Below are positions 9,316-22,314 of a stretch of DNA of 64,000 nucleotides, piece after piece (positions within the stretch are counted from its first letter, which is position 1; every line of letters starts with the position of its first letter). The DNA lies in NCBI GenBank assembly GCA_027422505.1, contig JAPQWV010000678.1, forward strand, positions 186,001 to 250,000, given 5' to 3'. This DNA comes from Craterostigma plantagineum. Its lineage: Eukaryota > Streptophyta > Magnoliopsida > Lamiales > Linderniaceae. A model generated the notes under the pieces. That model was given only the letters and a program-made list of their open reading frames with translations. It did no database searches and had not been told where the DNA came from. The translations under genes and the position numbers were made by a program.

Positions 9316-10478
9316 CTACTCGGCTTTCGATTTGTTGATTTTCACGTAGGGAACATATCCCATGAAGTGCCTGATTTTAGGATCCCATCCCCTTTGCTGA
9401 GCTCGGCAGTACATCAGAAAAGTATTAGCAAAGTACGAATTGAAACCCATGAAAACGTGCCACAGTGCGTGGCCTTGTGGGTTGAAGTACCACCGTGATA
9501 AAGACACGCAAAAGAGACGGTCAACTAGCCAGCACAAACTCCCGATAGAGAGAGTAATGACGTATAGCTTTGCTATCCACTTAGCAGATCTGTCTTCTGT
9601 GTGAATATAGTACTTGTACATCCTAGGAATGCACAGCAGACAAAGCAGGGCGTAGTGTACCTTGAAGCTGATGTCGAAGTGAATCTGTGAATGTGCAATG
9701 GCAAACACCGCGCCGTATAGGAACAAGAAGGTGGGCATTGTACTCCGATAATGCCAGTCTGGTGAGTAGAGGATGTATATGTAGAGGAGCATCTCCCACA
9801 CCATGGGTGTTTCATCCCCTTGTTGTTGCCTGACAAATAAGTGTATGTATTTAGTCTTGTCAGCGTGCTATAAAAATATTGCAGTAACTTAAGACGAAGC
9901 TATGCCATCGACAATTAGTCAGGGTAGATTAATATCATTTCAATAAGTATGAAATTATTATCTACCAGATATTCCGGGATCTCTATATCTACCAGATTTC
10001 CTTTTTAACTACACGTGATTCAGGCAAAGTCATAGTTTTGCTAAATGAAATCTAATGTGGAGAGTACATATCGGCCAAACAGAGTATTCATCACTTTGGA
10101 TCACTAGAAAGTATGACAGAAGACAGAAGAAGCTTCTTTGACTACATAATCTTGTTCATGCCTAATCTTGCTTAGATTAACATCCACTATATGATATCAT
10201 ACTCAGCATAAATTAAACACTTACAGTCGCTGCAATGTTGCATGATAGAGCATGCTTCCAAGGGCAAGTATCATATTTGATATGTGAAGGACACTGAATC
10301 TTTTCTCAAACCTCTGTCTCAGTGAATTCACGAGTCCAACAAGTGCTAAGAGGAAGCATGGGACATTTGAAATAGTGTTGAAAAATTCGGCTATGTAAGA
10401 TGTGTGGACATAATTCAGCTCACACCACTCATGGCTAGACGTAACAGGGCCCCAGAAATTGGATAATCCATCCGCCAT
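9316..10478 (-). CDS. ACER: Alkaline ceramidase (ACER family)
   Basis: Two coding exons (10225-10478 and 9316-9829) give 255 residues. The splice is clean (CGACT|GTAAGT ... GTCAG|GCAAC). The enzyme cleaves ceramide to sphingoid base and fatty acid in ER/Golgi membranes. Visible hallmarks of the family are the calcium-site region HEWCELNY near residue 17, the S-X3-H pair SMLYH with the Asp of GDETPM, and the C-terminal HALWH zinc ligands. Several hydrophobic segments fit the seven-span topology. The tail is lysine-rich (KINKSKAE). A 5' UTR intron is likely: an acceptor-like TAG lies about 15 bases upstream of the ATG and the next pyrimidine-rich, leader-like DNA is about 1 kb further. The gene is divergent from the PPR gene. 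Confidence 0.92.
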
Positions 10479-12132
10479 TTGTTAGTCGTTTCTGTAGACC
10501 TATGAAAAGAAAGACAAAGCGTAAAGCAATTAAACCATCAAAACCACTACATGTACAAGGATTGGTGTATAGAAGTAAAAACGAAGAGATGTTGCATCGT
10601 CCTCACCGTTACTCCACGAATACAAATATTTCTTTTAATTCATTCCAGGAGTCAAAGTATTATACAATTTACACTGACCAGCTGAAGCCGGTTATCAGAT
10701 AGTCAAGATATGAATCCACAAGAACACATTGGTGGGACACTTTCGATCTAAGTGGATCATAATGAATAACGACAAATATGATGGACTCCTGAATCTTCCG
10801 TTTAGCATTCAAATAATCAAAAGTCCATCAACCGTGACACCGGTACGTAACTACTTTCTATACGAGACATATTTACCAATATGTAGTGTATCACTAAATT
10901 GCATGGCAATTTACCAACAATTTCAAAAATATGTCGGTAAAATTGAGAAGCAGTTAATGAGAGGCAAATTTGGTCCTCGGTTTTTCCCGCAATATACAAC
11001 CGCCAACAACTATACCAACCCTTATTAGATTACTTCCCGAAACAATTAACCAAAGCATCAACAAACTTACAGAGCAGAGCGAATAATAGTTCATAACGTC
11101 TACTTCAAAAGTCAAGCATCAGAGATGGCGCCAACATGCTACAGATTATAATTGAAACCCTAGTCCATCATAGAAAAGAGGCAAATGCAAAATCGAACAA
11201 AAAAAGCGAAAAACGAAAACCGGAAACCAAAAGTAGCCAAGGACAAAAACACTAAAAATATCCACAGCATACTAACTTCCTCACAAAATCACTCTCCTAA
11301 TCGATAAACATAACCACAGGCGCCAACAATCGCCAAAAACTTCATATGTACATTCAACTAATCATCACACTACACTCCCGCTACAAAAGGCCACAGCAAC
11401 AACTGTCAAAAAATGCTGAAAACAATAAAACGTAATAAAACAAAACCACCTCCGAAATTCAGATCCGAGACTGGAAGCACACACCTGAAATAAGCTTGGG
11501 AACAAACTTTCAACTTTGATAAACGAATCGAACACCAGTATGTATCTGCGTTGCTTATCTCGATTTTGATTAATCAGTTCCGACGTGGTGACGTTACACC
11601 GTTTGGAGCGGGGCCTTGATTCCGTTTCTCCATTTTTCTTCTCTATTCTATTTATGTATCAAAATTACGTTTTAGTCCCCAAAATCATGATTGAATTGAA
11701 TCCTATCATCCTATGTAAACTTGTAACTGAAGGACTGGTTTGTTTCAGAAAGTTTTGGGGCATCGGGCGCTGATAAAGATTCGGCTTCCCAAAATTACTG
11801 GTTTGACCTTCCATCGTAAATGAATTGGGGCACATTTGTGGACCATTAAAAGCCCACTTAATCAACGAACTTGACCCAAAATATAATACGGCCCATTAGC
11901 AGGAAATAAATAAAGAAAAGAAAGTAAGAAACCCTCAATCTCGGGTCTTGGTATTCGGGTTCGATTCGACCCGATTTTCTTCACCAAATGTAGTTGTAGA
12001 AATAGAAAGCTTCATTTTTTTCCTTTCCTTCTTCGTGGCTACTTCTCTTACCTTAACTCTCAGCTATCAGATTTGTCATGGCCTGAAACACGCAGGCATA
12101 AGCAATCACCCACCTCATAAAAGCCGCGATAT
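10479..12132. other. Ceramidase 5' leader/intron and divergent promoter with the PPR gene
   Basis: From 10490 to about 11480 the sequence is A-rich on the plus strand without coding potential, consistent with a 5' UTR intron of the ceramidase gene. 11500-12000 is the shared promoter region of ceramidase and PPR genes. Short reading frames here carry no recognisable domain. Confidence 0.45.
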
Positions 12133-14678
12133 ATGGACATGAGAACAGTGTCAAGCTACAAAACTGCAATCGTCGCCGTTTCCGCCGCCGCTAACGCTGG
12201 CTCGCTGCTCTTTATTCCGATCAATCGCCGGTTGACTGTGTCGCCGAATCATTCGCCTGGGCCTCAGATGATCGATCACGCCGCCGCCTCACAATGCGGC
12301 GGCGAAAATATTAATGCTGATAATAATGGAAACGGTGATGGCAGCTCAAGAACTGCCCTGTCCTCGATGCTTTCTAGACCTAGTTTTAACCACGTGCGTG
12401 CTAAAGAGCTGATTTTTAGATTGAACCTCGGCAATTCGATTCGTTGTTTTGGGATATTCATGGAAAAGTGAACCCTTCTTCCGCTTTGAAGCTGTTCTAT
12501 TCATGTGGTAGTAGATTTAAGTTTGAGCTCAGGTCTTATTGCTTGTTGTTCCACTTGTTGGTCGATGGGGGTTTAAATCCCGCCGCCAAGTTGTTATTGA
12601 TTAGGTTGATTGATGGAAAGTTGAGCGTGGATGGTAAAAATCATGCCAATGATGTGCCGAGGGAGGTCGTGGAGATTTTGGCAGAGACGTGGCTTCGTTC
12701 TGAGAGGTTTAGGAGAAGTGGGACGAGGTCATTCGATGTACTGGCGATGGTTTACATTGAGTTTAAGGGTTTTGGAATTGATGTTGTGATGAATGCATTT
12801 AGATATCTGGCGATAAGGGGCATTCTGCCTTCGTTGAAGACGTGTAATTTAATGATGAGCTCACTCGCAAAGAGGAGTGAGTTTGGAATGAGTTACGAGG
12901 TTTTCGAAATCGTACGTAATGTGCGTGTGCCTGACGTTTATATGTATAGCAGTGCAGTGGCAGCACTGTGCAAGGGAAAGAAGGTTGAAGAAGCATTAGC
13001 ATTAGTTAAGGGGATGGAAGGTGTTGGGGTGAAGCCTAATGTGGTTACTTTTAATAGTTTGATGGATGGGCTATGCAAATCTGGGAATTTGGAGGAGGCT
13101 TTTCGTGTAAAGAAGAGAATGGAGGTTAGCAGAGTGAATCCAAGCATTGTGACTTACAGCGTTTTGATTAACGGTTTGGTGAAGCTTGAGAGATGCGAAG
13201 AAGCTAAAGATGTTTTGAAAGAAATGTGGGGAAAAGGGCTTACACCAAATGAGGTTATCTATAACACGTTGATCGATGGGTACTGCAAGACGGGGAAAAC
13301 GATGGATGCGATGAAGTTGAAGGATGATATGCTTTCACGAGGCATTGGACCTAATTCTGTTACCTATAATACGCTGATGAACGGATTTTGCAAAAATGGT
13401 CACGTTGATTTGGTCAAGCAATTAGCTAACAAGATGATAAGTGAAGAGGTTCAAATAAATCCAGGGACAGTATCTACTGTGATTTACTGTCTATGTAGAG
13501 CATCAGAGTTAGATTCTGCATTACAATTCACCTTGTCAGCGCTCTCGAAGAACTTAAGGCCTAACGATCCATTACTGACGACGCTGATTACTGCACTTTG
13601 CCGTAATGGCAAGCATTCACAAGCTTTGAGTCTGTACAAAACGCTGAAGGAGAAAGGTTTTGCGGCCAACACAGTGACCTCTAATGCTCTCATTTTCGGG
13701 CTTTGTCAAGCTGGTAAACTTGACGAGGCTGAATTGATTTTCAAGAGCCTCTTAGATAACGGTGTTGAGTTGGATACGTATACTTACAACGCACTCATAT
13801 ATGGATTTTGCAAAGCGAATAAGCTGGAGGAAGGATTTAAGCTCAAGGAAGAAATGGCTGGGAAAAATATATGTCCGGACATTGTGACTTACGACTTGCT
13901 GTTGCATGGACTGTGTAGCAACGGGAAAATGGACGAAGCGCTGACTTTGTGGCATGAATGCCAGAGAAATGGGCTCGTTCCTAACGTTCGTTCATATGGG
14001 GTTATGATGGCTGGCTTCTGCAATGCTGAGAAAATCATAGAGGCCGTCGACTTTTTCAATGTGATGATTGGGCGAAATATGAATCCAAATGCTGTTGTGT
14101 ACAATATACTCATTAAAGGCCACTCTAGGATTGGAAACATGCAAGAGGCTTTGAAACTTCTTGAGGACATGAAATGCAAAGGCATTTCACCTACTCTAGT
14201 TACCTATTCTTCTTTAATACATGGTCTGAGCAGTATTGGTCGAGTCGAAGAAGCAAAAATCACGCTTGAGGAAATGAAAAAGCAAAATTTGCCTCCCGAC
14301 GTAGTCTGTTATACTGCGGTAATTGGCGGTTACTGTAAGCTAGGTCGAATGAACGAGGCGAGGAGTCTTATGCTCGAAATGTCATCGATGAACATAGAGC
14401 CTAACAAGATTACTTATACGGTAATCATCGATGGTTATTGCAAGTTGGGTAATATGAGTGAGGCTTCTGAGATTCTCAAGGAAATGTTGAGCAAAGGAGT
14501 AATGCCTGATAGGGTTACTTACAACACATTGACACATGGTGTCTGTAAGCAAGGAGGAGTAGAAGAAGTCTTCGACCTTTGGGATCAAATGTCTGTTAGG
14601 GGATTACATTTAGATGACATTGCATGCACTTCTTTAGTTCACTGCCTGCCTCAGCATCCCGGGATGAAAAATGACTAA
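12133..14678 (+). CDS. P-class pentatricopeptide repeat protein, with a 1-base frameshift
   Basis: PPR proteins bind organellar RNA. About 17 consecutive 35-residue repeats run from about 12830 to the stop, each of the plain P type (for example PNVVTFNSLMDGLCKSGNLE and PNKITYTVIIDGYCKLGNMS). No E, DYW or SMR domain follows, so a role in RNA stability, splicing or translation is more likely than editing. The N-terminus (MRTVSSYKTAIVAVSAAANA, Arg/Ser/Ala-rich) looks like a mitochondrial or plastid transit peptide. The frame breaks at about 12427-12431: the first frame reads ...FRLNLG and ends 40 bases later, while the family sequence continues two frames over as QFDSLFWDIHGKVNPSSALK. One missing base in CTCGGCAA explains it. 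The gene is intronless, so splicing cannot repair this. It is either a real lesion or a sequencing error. Confidence 0.85.
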
Positions 14679-15577
14679 ATCGAGCACGGTATGATCTTTA
14701 GATGGCAATGATCAATGCTTTAATTTTAGTTGTTTTCCTCAAAAAGGCTGTCTAAAGATTGACTTATTTCTCAGCTCACATCTCAGCTTAATGCAGCATC
14801 TTCGTGAATTTCATTTCTACAGGATTATTCGAGGCATCTATGTCTACCTGACTACAAAGTTGGAGTGGTTCAAATTGATTCGAGAGTTGTGCGTAAAACT
14901 GGGAATTTTGGTATGTTGTATACATGCAGAGAAACTATCGTTATCTTTCACAAAGATAACATATCAGCTATCGTATTTCATGTGGCGCAGGGGATCATCG
15001 GGCAACTCTCTCTCAGCACGACCGTTCTTATGCTTCACTTGGGAAGTAGAGCGTACGTACAATGTGAGTGAGCAATAACCCTTTACCAGTTCTTGTGATT
15101 CTTAAGTCAATGTCAATAAATTTCCAGGTGGGGGATTTATGCATACTCATAGGCATTCTTACAGTCATCAGTGATTTGCAGCTAATGAACTGTGTTTTGT
15201 GACCTTCGATACTTTATTCTCCGACCGTGTTCATGATGTTCCTTTAGGCCAATCCCGAGGGGCTATTACTGTTGCGGGGAAGAACTGTGATGTATATATC
15301 GTTACAATGGAGGCAGAGATTCAACAAATTCGTGTAGAAACCGAGGCTGCAACCTATATGATCTATTTATTTCTTTAATTCCTTTCCTAGTAAAGCTTCA
15401 TTCAACAATCTTAAGTTAGTTGGCTTAGGTTTAATTCTTACGTAAGAAGAACAGATTTGTCTGTGTATATATCTTCCTTAAAGTTAAACTAGTACAAGTC
15501 AGGCAATAAGAAAACAAAAAGAAAACTTACGACTGAGTTAAGTTTTTTTCAGACATGAGAAATCTACGGAGATGGGA
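14679..15577. other. Convergent 3' region of the PPR and METTL18-like genes
   Basis: No gene is supported. Short open frames at 14791-15078 have no domain and probably lie in the PPR 3' UTR. Confidence 0.4.
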
Positions 15578-17663
15578 TTATAATTTGATGTGAAGCTTCC
15601 ATAATTCTCGAACATTCGACGAACCATCAGCTACCTCCCCAACAAGAATGGCACCCAAAGCACCTGAACATTGCACTTGTTCTCATAAGCAATCTATGCT
15701 AAGAACAGATGACATGCTCTTGGACTGATAATCATATGTGTACATATATATATGTATAGCATTACCGTCTTTCTCAACGATGGAGAGAAAACGCCTTGTT
15801 CCTCCCCCGACCCCGAAATAGTACTTCTTTGCAGCCATGTACACAACTCCACCAGGACTGCTCAGACACTGAGAAGTGCAGTGACATAAATGAAGATTTA
15901 CTCAACATTTGAATGGAAGATGAGATGATTATTTGAGTATAATAGTGGTCGCAGCTCAAACCTTTTTTATAAGTTGATACAGACTGGGAAGTGCAGAGAC
16001 AGAGTAAACTGTCTCAGCCATGAGAATCACATCGTAATTAGCTGTCTGATTCCGTTGGGAGGTTAATGATGGAGTTTCTTCTTCGTGTCTGCAATCAGAG
16101 ATGATACGATGGACATCACTCCAATCGCCAGCGAAGAACCGAGTTTCGGTCGTTATCTGGTTATTTTTCAGATTAGCTTCGACGTTGGGTATGGTGAGGT
16201 GTTGAAGGACTTCTGCGTTAAAATCCTGGAAATGAACTGCTGCTGCGCCCTAATATATTGATCAAAGGGAGGAATTACAAATTTGAGAAAAAAGAAAACA
16301 AAAAAACAGCTCGGGGAGTGAAGTTAAACTCAGAACAGAAAGCTGCCATTTCCTCTTTCTATTCAATCCCAGGTACTCAAGGCTGCTCTTATCATATTCA
16401 AACATAACTTTTTCATTCTTGAGCTTATACACTATTTTCAGCTATATCCACTTAAAACCATAAGGTAGAGAATATTGTTGAAAATTTTAAAAATAGAAAT
16501 ACAAAATGTGATAAACAACTAGGTACATACAAGATGATAGGCACATAATTACCTTCAAGCAGGCATATATGCCAGGTAGTCCATGACCACATCCAAGCTG
16601 TAACACATCACAAGGTAGGGGAGTGATCAGTAAACCGAGCTTAGGATATAATATTCTCTATCAAGAGAAACAGAATGAAAGAGAATGGAGATAGTAATTA
16701 TTGCAAAGGCTAAGCTTTTGGTCCTCTTAAAGAAAACGAAGGCAACAAACCATAGGAACGGCAACAAACGAATATACAACTATACATGAGTATTGATAAG
16801 TAGCATGAGCTTACATCACAAGGATGCTTTGATCACATTACGACTTTAGAGCGTTACCCACCTCTAGAACTCGCTTTCCTGAGAATGACAAAAGCCCATC
16901 TTCCACCTCGGAACTGAGGACTTTAATCAAATCCAAGGAACCCTCCCATAGTTTCAATCCTCCTATATATATATACCCATAAAGTAAACAAAAATTCCTA
17001 AAAACATATACTTCAAATAAACAAGATGCAAAGTGAATTAGAGGCAGCAAACTGCAAATGTGACAATCAGAAAATAACCAAAAGATGGAAATAAAACCCG
17101 AACCTTCATATTTCCCAGGTACTAAATCGGAATCAGACAGCGCAAAAACATCCTGGGTACTTACCCTACCCTGCAAAGAAAAGCACTGATAACAATGGAA
17201 ATGCAATACCATAATCACAAGGCTTAGCTCAACATCTAAGACTAGTTCATACTTTGACTGACCTTGACCAATGTGAGTCCCCCAACATTCACAGGCTCCA
17301 GCACGCGCTTCACACTCGCAGAAATCTTTATTGACATAGATACGAATGAAGTAAATTTTTTTTGGGACGAAAGTAATGCTGATAGTACAAATTAAATTCG
17401 CTTAGGCGCTTAAGCTGGATTGGAAAAGTGTTTACCTCCGACGCAAGAACCTCAACGCACGGCGGCGGTGGAGGCCGAGGATTCGATTTCTCCGAAGAAT
17501 CAAGGAAGCCCAAAGCATAGCTGGGTTTACTACTGTCTTCGTCAAACAAACGGAAAACTTCTGCTTCTGGTTTGTTCGATTGCTCGGAGTTCATCGATGC
17601 TTTTGCTAAAATGCTACTGTTTACTACCCTCGGTCGATGAACTGAGCAACTCAGTATCGTCAA
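15578..17663 (-). CDS. METTL18-like protein-histidine N-methyltransferase
   Basis: This multi-exon gene encodes a class I SAM methyltransferase of the METTL18/Hpm1 family, which in animals and yeast methylates a histidine of ribosomal protein uL3. Pieces read on the minus strand, in order: an acidic start (VFRLFDEDSSKPSYALGFLD), VLASEV then ISASVKRVLEPVNVGGLTLV, DVFALSDSDLVPGKYEG and GLKLWEGSLDLIKVLSSEV. The SAM-binding motif I, RVLE|LGCGHGLPGIYACLK, spans an exon junction (donor GAG|GTGGGT). Then come AAVHFQDFNAEVLQHLTIPN, FFAGDWSDV, NYDVILMAETVYS, CLSSPGGVVYMAAKKYYFGV, and the last exon ending ELWKLHIKL. The GHGLPG and FQDFN motifs are typical of this family. The start is taken at 17663; an in-frame Met 23 residues later is an alternative. 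The gene is divergent from the trihelix gene. Confidence 0.85.
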
Positions 17664-18116
17664 TACTACACTAGCTGTAGAAACCTTCTATAGTCGACAA
17701 GGTCATATTAGTCCTTTCATAAGAACAACGATTTCTCTCCTCCATATAGAAAGCAAAAAAAAGCAAGCTTTGTACAAAGGCCAATCCCACAATTGCCCTC
17801 CATTGCATCTCCCCTTTGCAACTAGAAATCTATCCACGATAAAGAACTCAGAAAAAAAGAGGCTCTCTGCTTAGCTTGATCTCAATTCCTAAAAGGTCGG
17901 TTTCCGATCCATGGTGGCAGGAAAATGGGTCAATTTATCTGAATTTCTGTGTGTAGAAGGCGTCCGAGTCACGCGCCGTTGATGTTAAGTGCTTTAGGTG
18001 TACGATTTGCACGATATGGTTTATCATCTGATGTTTGCTGATGAGATAGTCTTCAGTAGTAGTATAACAGTGACATTCCTAGCTGCAATTTCAGTAGTAT
18101 TAGCAGTCAAGTGACG
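17664..18116. promoter_or_regulatory. Short divergent promoter between METTL18-like and trihelix genes
   Basis: Only about 450 bases separate the two start codons, so the genes share this upstream region. No clear TATA box at a usual distance is seen for either gene. Confidence 0.5.
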
Positions 18117-19376
18117 ATGTCTCAGCCGAGGAGGAAGAAATGGACGGAGGCGGAAGAGAGGAGCCTCATAGACGTATACGACGAAATGCGCTGCGATGGG
18201 ACTCTACTGAAGATGAAAACGAGGGAAAAAAAGTACAAGCCCATCGCTCAGTACGTGAACTCCACGCACCACGCCCGTGACCCGGCCTCCTACCCATGGC
18301 AGTGGACGTGGAAAGACGTATCCACGAAAGTCCAAAACATGAGGCATCAGTACGCTTTGGTGAAGCAGAAGATTAAGGCCCAAGATTCGAGCTTCGACTG
18401 GCTCGAGGGCGACAATCACTGGCCCAACTTCCTGAGGTACAAGGAGGTGTTCGGCGACGTCCCTCTTGCCTTCAGCAGCAGCGTCGACGCGGCGGCAGGA
18501 GTCGGGAACGATTGCGGCTTCGAAGGGGGCGGTGGGGAGATGGAAATCGCAGGGTTCGGGCAGCTCGGGCAGGTCGGGGCGGAGGATTTCGTCGATGGGA
18601 TTGAGAACGGCGTGATGGATTTGGAGTTCGACTACGACGCCGAAGATGGGAATGGTAACGGTAACGACAAGAATCGTGGCAAGGGGGAGGTTTCTGATAG
18701 GTTCGTGGGAGAAGAGGAGGTTCCTGAGAGGAAGAAGAGGAAGGTTTTCTTGAGAGGGGGCGAGAGGAAGGCCTGGGCGTTCCTCCTTAACCAATTAGGG
18801 CAGCTGAAGGAGATGGAGAGCAAGTTCGAAAGGCGGGAGAACGAGAGGGAAAGGGAGAGGGAGAGGGCAGCCCAGGCGAGAATTGAAAAGGAGAAAGAGA
18901 GAGAGGCCAAATGGGAAGAGATGGAGAGGGAGAGGCTGGCGAAGGATGAAGAACGATCCGAGGTGAGGAGGCGGTGGATTCTTGAGTGGGAAGCCATGGA
19001 GAGAGAGAGTGAGGAGAGGGATAGCAGAAGGAAGGATGAAGAGTTGGGGAGGGAAAGGGAAAGGGAGGAGAGAATGAATCTGAGGAGGTTGGAGTGGAAG
19101 AAGAGAATGGATGGGACTTTAGAGAGGCATAGAGCTGAGATGGCTCAGATGCAGGCTAGGATACTGCACGAACAGCAGAGTATAACGAATCATTTTATCG
19201 GGGTCGTTTCTCAGTGGACGACGGGCCATCCTTCTGGGCTGTCCGATCATAATGGAGCTAGCGGACATTATTTGTCTCAGATGATGCAGAATATGCACCA
19301 TGTGAATGGCATTCACGGGGATGATGAACGTGTGGAAGGAGATAACCAAGAGGATCAGTTCATCGTGGACGGGTGA
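18117..19376 (+). CDS. Trihelix-family transcription factor with long charged helix
   Basis: The 419-residue intronless protein has one N-terminal trihelix (Myb/SANT-like GT) domain at about residues 8-105. Its tryptophans are visible in KKWTEAEERSLIDVYDE, YPWQWTWKDVSTKVQN and FDWLEGDNHWPNFLRYKEVF. A Gly/Asp-rich acidic stretch follows (about 120-190), then a basic cluster ERKKRKV that could be a nuclear signal. A stretch of roughly 110 residues of alternating Arg and Glu (about 235-350) is predicted to form a long charged helix or coiled coil for dimerisation. The conserved MQARILHEQQSITNHFIGVV segment comes after it. The single domain and this tail place it in the group without a second DNA-binding domain; the exact subclade is uncertain. 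The true ATG is at 18117. Confidence 0.85.
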   Translation: MSQPRRKKWTEAEERSLIDVYDEMRCDGTLLKMKTREKKYKPIAQYVNSTHHARDPASYPWQWTWKDVSTKVQNMRHQYALVKQKIKAQDSSFDWLEGDNHWPNFLRYKEVFGDVPLAFSSSVDAAAGVGNDCGFEGGGGEMEIAGFGQLGQVGAEDFVDGIENGVMDLEFDYDAEDGNGNGNDKNRGKGEVSDRFVGEEEVPERKKRKVFLRGGERKAWAFLLNQLGQLKEMESKFERRENERERERERAAQARIEKEKEREAKWEEMERERLAKDEERSEVRRRWILEWEAMERESEERDSRRKDEELGREREREERMNLRRLEWKKRMDGTLERHRAEMAQMQARILHEQQSITNHFIGVVSQWTTGHPSGLSDHNGASGHYLSQMMQNMHHVNGIHGDDERVEGDNQEDQFIVDG

Positions 19377-19860
19377 TACACGCTAGTTTTTGGTTTTGCT
19401 TCGCTCGAGGTGTTGTGAAGGAAAAAGGGAGATCTTGGGAGGTTGGTTGGAAGTGTTGTTTTGTTCTGTGTACTACATAGATGTGCAGTTTATATTCTTT
19501 GCTTATTTTTTTTTTCCTGAGAATCGGTATGGTATTCCTTTTGATATTCTGCTCTTGTTCATTAATGTGACTTTGACATACAAAATGCTCTCAAACCTTT
19601 ACAATTGGATTAAAGACAAGACACATGGTATTGGTGGTAATAAAGGAGTCGAAAAATCAAGAAACAAATCATACGTAGATGAATATTGTCGGTAACATTT
19701 TCTGAGGCAAAAGAAAGAATGACTGAGAACGAAAACGGCAATGGTCAAACTCAGTCACTACTAAATACCGCAAAACTCAACCATGAAATACAAAGTCAGG
19801 ATCATAACATTGTCACAATGCTGTAACAGGCCACCGCGAGCTCTTTCCCAATACGTTCGT
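19377..19860. other. Convergent 3' ends of the trihelix and eIF3h genes
   Basis: T-rich 3' UTR-like DNA follows the trihelix stop, and the last part is the likely 3' UTR of eIF3h. No gene is supported. Confidence 0.4.
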
Positions 19861-22314
19861 TTAATTCTCGTGAAGAGCCTTCATGAGATATAACTTACTG
19901 AAGCTTTGTCCCGCAACACTGAAATTTTCACGTAAAAACGAAAAGAGTGTACTCAGCTTAAAGCTTGGATTTCACAATCGTCATCATGAATTCTTCAGTA
20001 CAAATTAAGTGAAAGGAAGGCGGTGAACAACGAAGTTGAACCAACTGCAATATAAAGGAGACATACCCGTTAATTTGGTTGCAATAGTTTGAGACTTGAT
20101 TGGTTATTAGGAAACTATCCAGTCTTGAAGGCTCGGGGATCGGCTTAAAAATGGGGTTGGTAGGGTCCTCCTCAGGTAATGGTTCTTCACCAGCATTCTT
20201 CCTCGACATGTTCTCAGCCCTACACAGAAGAAAGATATCCTAAGAATTAACTACAACAAACTCATGTTGAAAACTCATATTGGATAAGGTAAGACATATA
20301 AATAAACAGTAGAAAACGGTTTTCTGTAGACAGAGAGCACAAATAATCACCGTCTTTTCTGGAGCCATGCCTGCTGTTGAGCTTGCTGGCGGGAAAGATT
20401 CCGGTAATAGAATTGCAACTGAAAAAATAGATAGTTAGGTATATCCGTAGCAACATAACTGTTGACAACAGGTTTAAAACTTTTTGATGGTTTCACCAAA
20501 CTTAACGAGTGGCGCTCGAAAAAAGGTATCTAACCTTCTGCTGCTCCATCGATAAATCATCCATGCATTCGACAAGAAACTCCATATTTCTTTCCAAATA
20601 CGAACTTGTTGACAATTGCAACCTCTCATAATCGCACTATAATAGGAAACATGAATCAGAATTCCACATAATAACACTGGCTGAACTCGGATGAATACAT
20701 CATACAAGTATGTTTACCTGTTTGACAGGGGTATCGGCTTCCAGTTCAGTCATAAAAGCACTGATGAGAGCAGAATTTGACACCTTGATCTGCAAAACAC
20801 AGAAAAGCAACAATAACAGCGCATATTATTCATATAATGCCACAGAAGGAAACCTATATTAATCACTGTGTCCGTAACACAAAAACATAAATAGCATGGG
20901 ATTTTGAGTTTCATGCTGAAAGCAATATTAATATACTTATTTTCAAACGAAAACATCATGAACCCGCACCTTACAGGAAATAAAATGATAACTTGCACTC
21001 AGATTTAAGCAGATGAACTTACAGGAATCTCCTCAAAGATATCCACCCAAGAAAGATTCTTCTCTCTCAGCCTGAGAGAAGCATTGCATAGACTTAGGAA
21101 TACAGGTTATAGCCAAATGCAGCTAGGCAGTAGAGCAAAGGAAGATATCATACGAAAATTTCCCAAAAGATTAGGGAAAAGGAAGTCCAGAGCCATACTT
21201 TTCTCCAGTGAAGTTATTATTCCGGTAAAGTTCCATGAAAGAATCAGAAAGCTTCAAAGCCTTCAATGCTAGAACACCTAGGTTGGATTTTGATGGATCA
21301 TATATAATGCATACGCAGCGCCTGATATTTTCCTGCGACAAAGGATAGATGACAAATTTACACAAAAATTTACAAGAAATTCGAAAGATATCGAAAAAAT
21401 TAAACGGCATTACCCAGAAATACAATACAAACATACCTGGTAATTCATAAAAGTTTCGATCAATTCCACAGTCTGGAAAGATCCATAGAGAGTAGATTGG
21501 TACCTATAATTAGGGAACTGATACATTACTCACAAAAACCACATCAAATGGGTTCTATAGAAACAAATGAGATATGATATGTCACATCAAGGTCTGGTCT
21601 CATAGCGAACAAAGCAATGCTAGACGTATATCTATGGTTAGGCTTGAAAAAAAAAAACAGTTTTCTGCACGACAGGAAAGAAGAGCACGCACCATCCGAC
21701 AGTATTGTTGTCGACGTTAACCTCCCTTAGGCATCTCATCATTTCCAGCTGATAATTAGCACCTTCTGCTTCAGTCTCTTCATCTTCCTCACGAATCTAA
21801 ATCATCAGCAATCACAATCATAAGCACAGGACAACACAATGACTACCATACAGATTTCACGACATGTCCAACACACATTAGCATTGATAACTAAAAGTGC
21901 GTATCTTACTGGGAAAGGGAAGCAATTTGTGACTTCGAGAACACTGCCAACATCCAAACCGAGAAGCTGCCCCGTAACCAAAGCAGGAGAAAACTCCTTA
22001 CAATGTTTAATAATCTTCAAAATAACCTGCAATCCGCACACGCGACAATATTAGTTCCCCTAAGAATAATATCCCCAAGCGTGATGACAAGTGACACACA
22101 ACTCATAATCAAACATAGTAACATGCTGACCAATCCTTCGATTTGAACAACTCTCAAAGGCGGTGCGGCCTCTTCCGAAGCTGCCACTTGAAGAAACGAC
22201 CGCGTCGGAGCTGTTAAACAAACTTGCTAGTCAGCAAAACAACGCTTTCACACAATTAAAAAAACAGTAAAAAACCGAATAACAAAGCATGCGTAGGCAG
22301 GTACCTGTTGCCAT
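19861..22314 (-). CDS. EIF3H: Translation initiation factor eIF3 subunit h
   Basis: eIF3h is an MPN-domain subunit of the eIF3 complex, important in plants for translation of mRNAs with upstream reading frames. The gene has many short exons on the minus strand. The first codes only MATA (22305-22314, donor GTAC). Then come [145 protein letters not shown] and [20 protein letters not shown]. The last exon is [18 protein letters not shown] followed by a stop at 19861. As usual for eIF3h, the MPN domain lacks the metalloprotease JAMM ligands. No lesions were found. The gene lies head-to-tail behind the ATX gene. Confidence 0.95.

Noticed and set aside
14791..15078. Small gene downstream of the PPR gene
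   Set aside because: No domain; two overlapping frames are equally open; likely 3' UTR.
18204..18997. Long antisense open frames (196 and 121 codons) across the trihelix gene
   Set aside because: Mirror readings of a GC- and purine-biased coding sequence; the 121-codon one is the Leu/Ser complement of the Arg/Glu helix.
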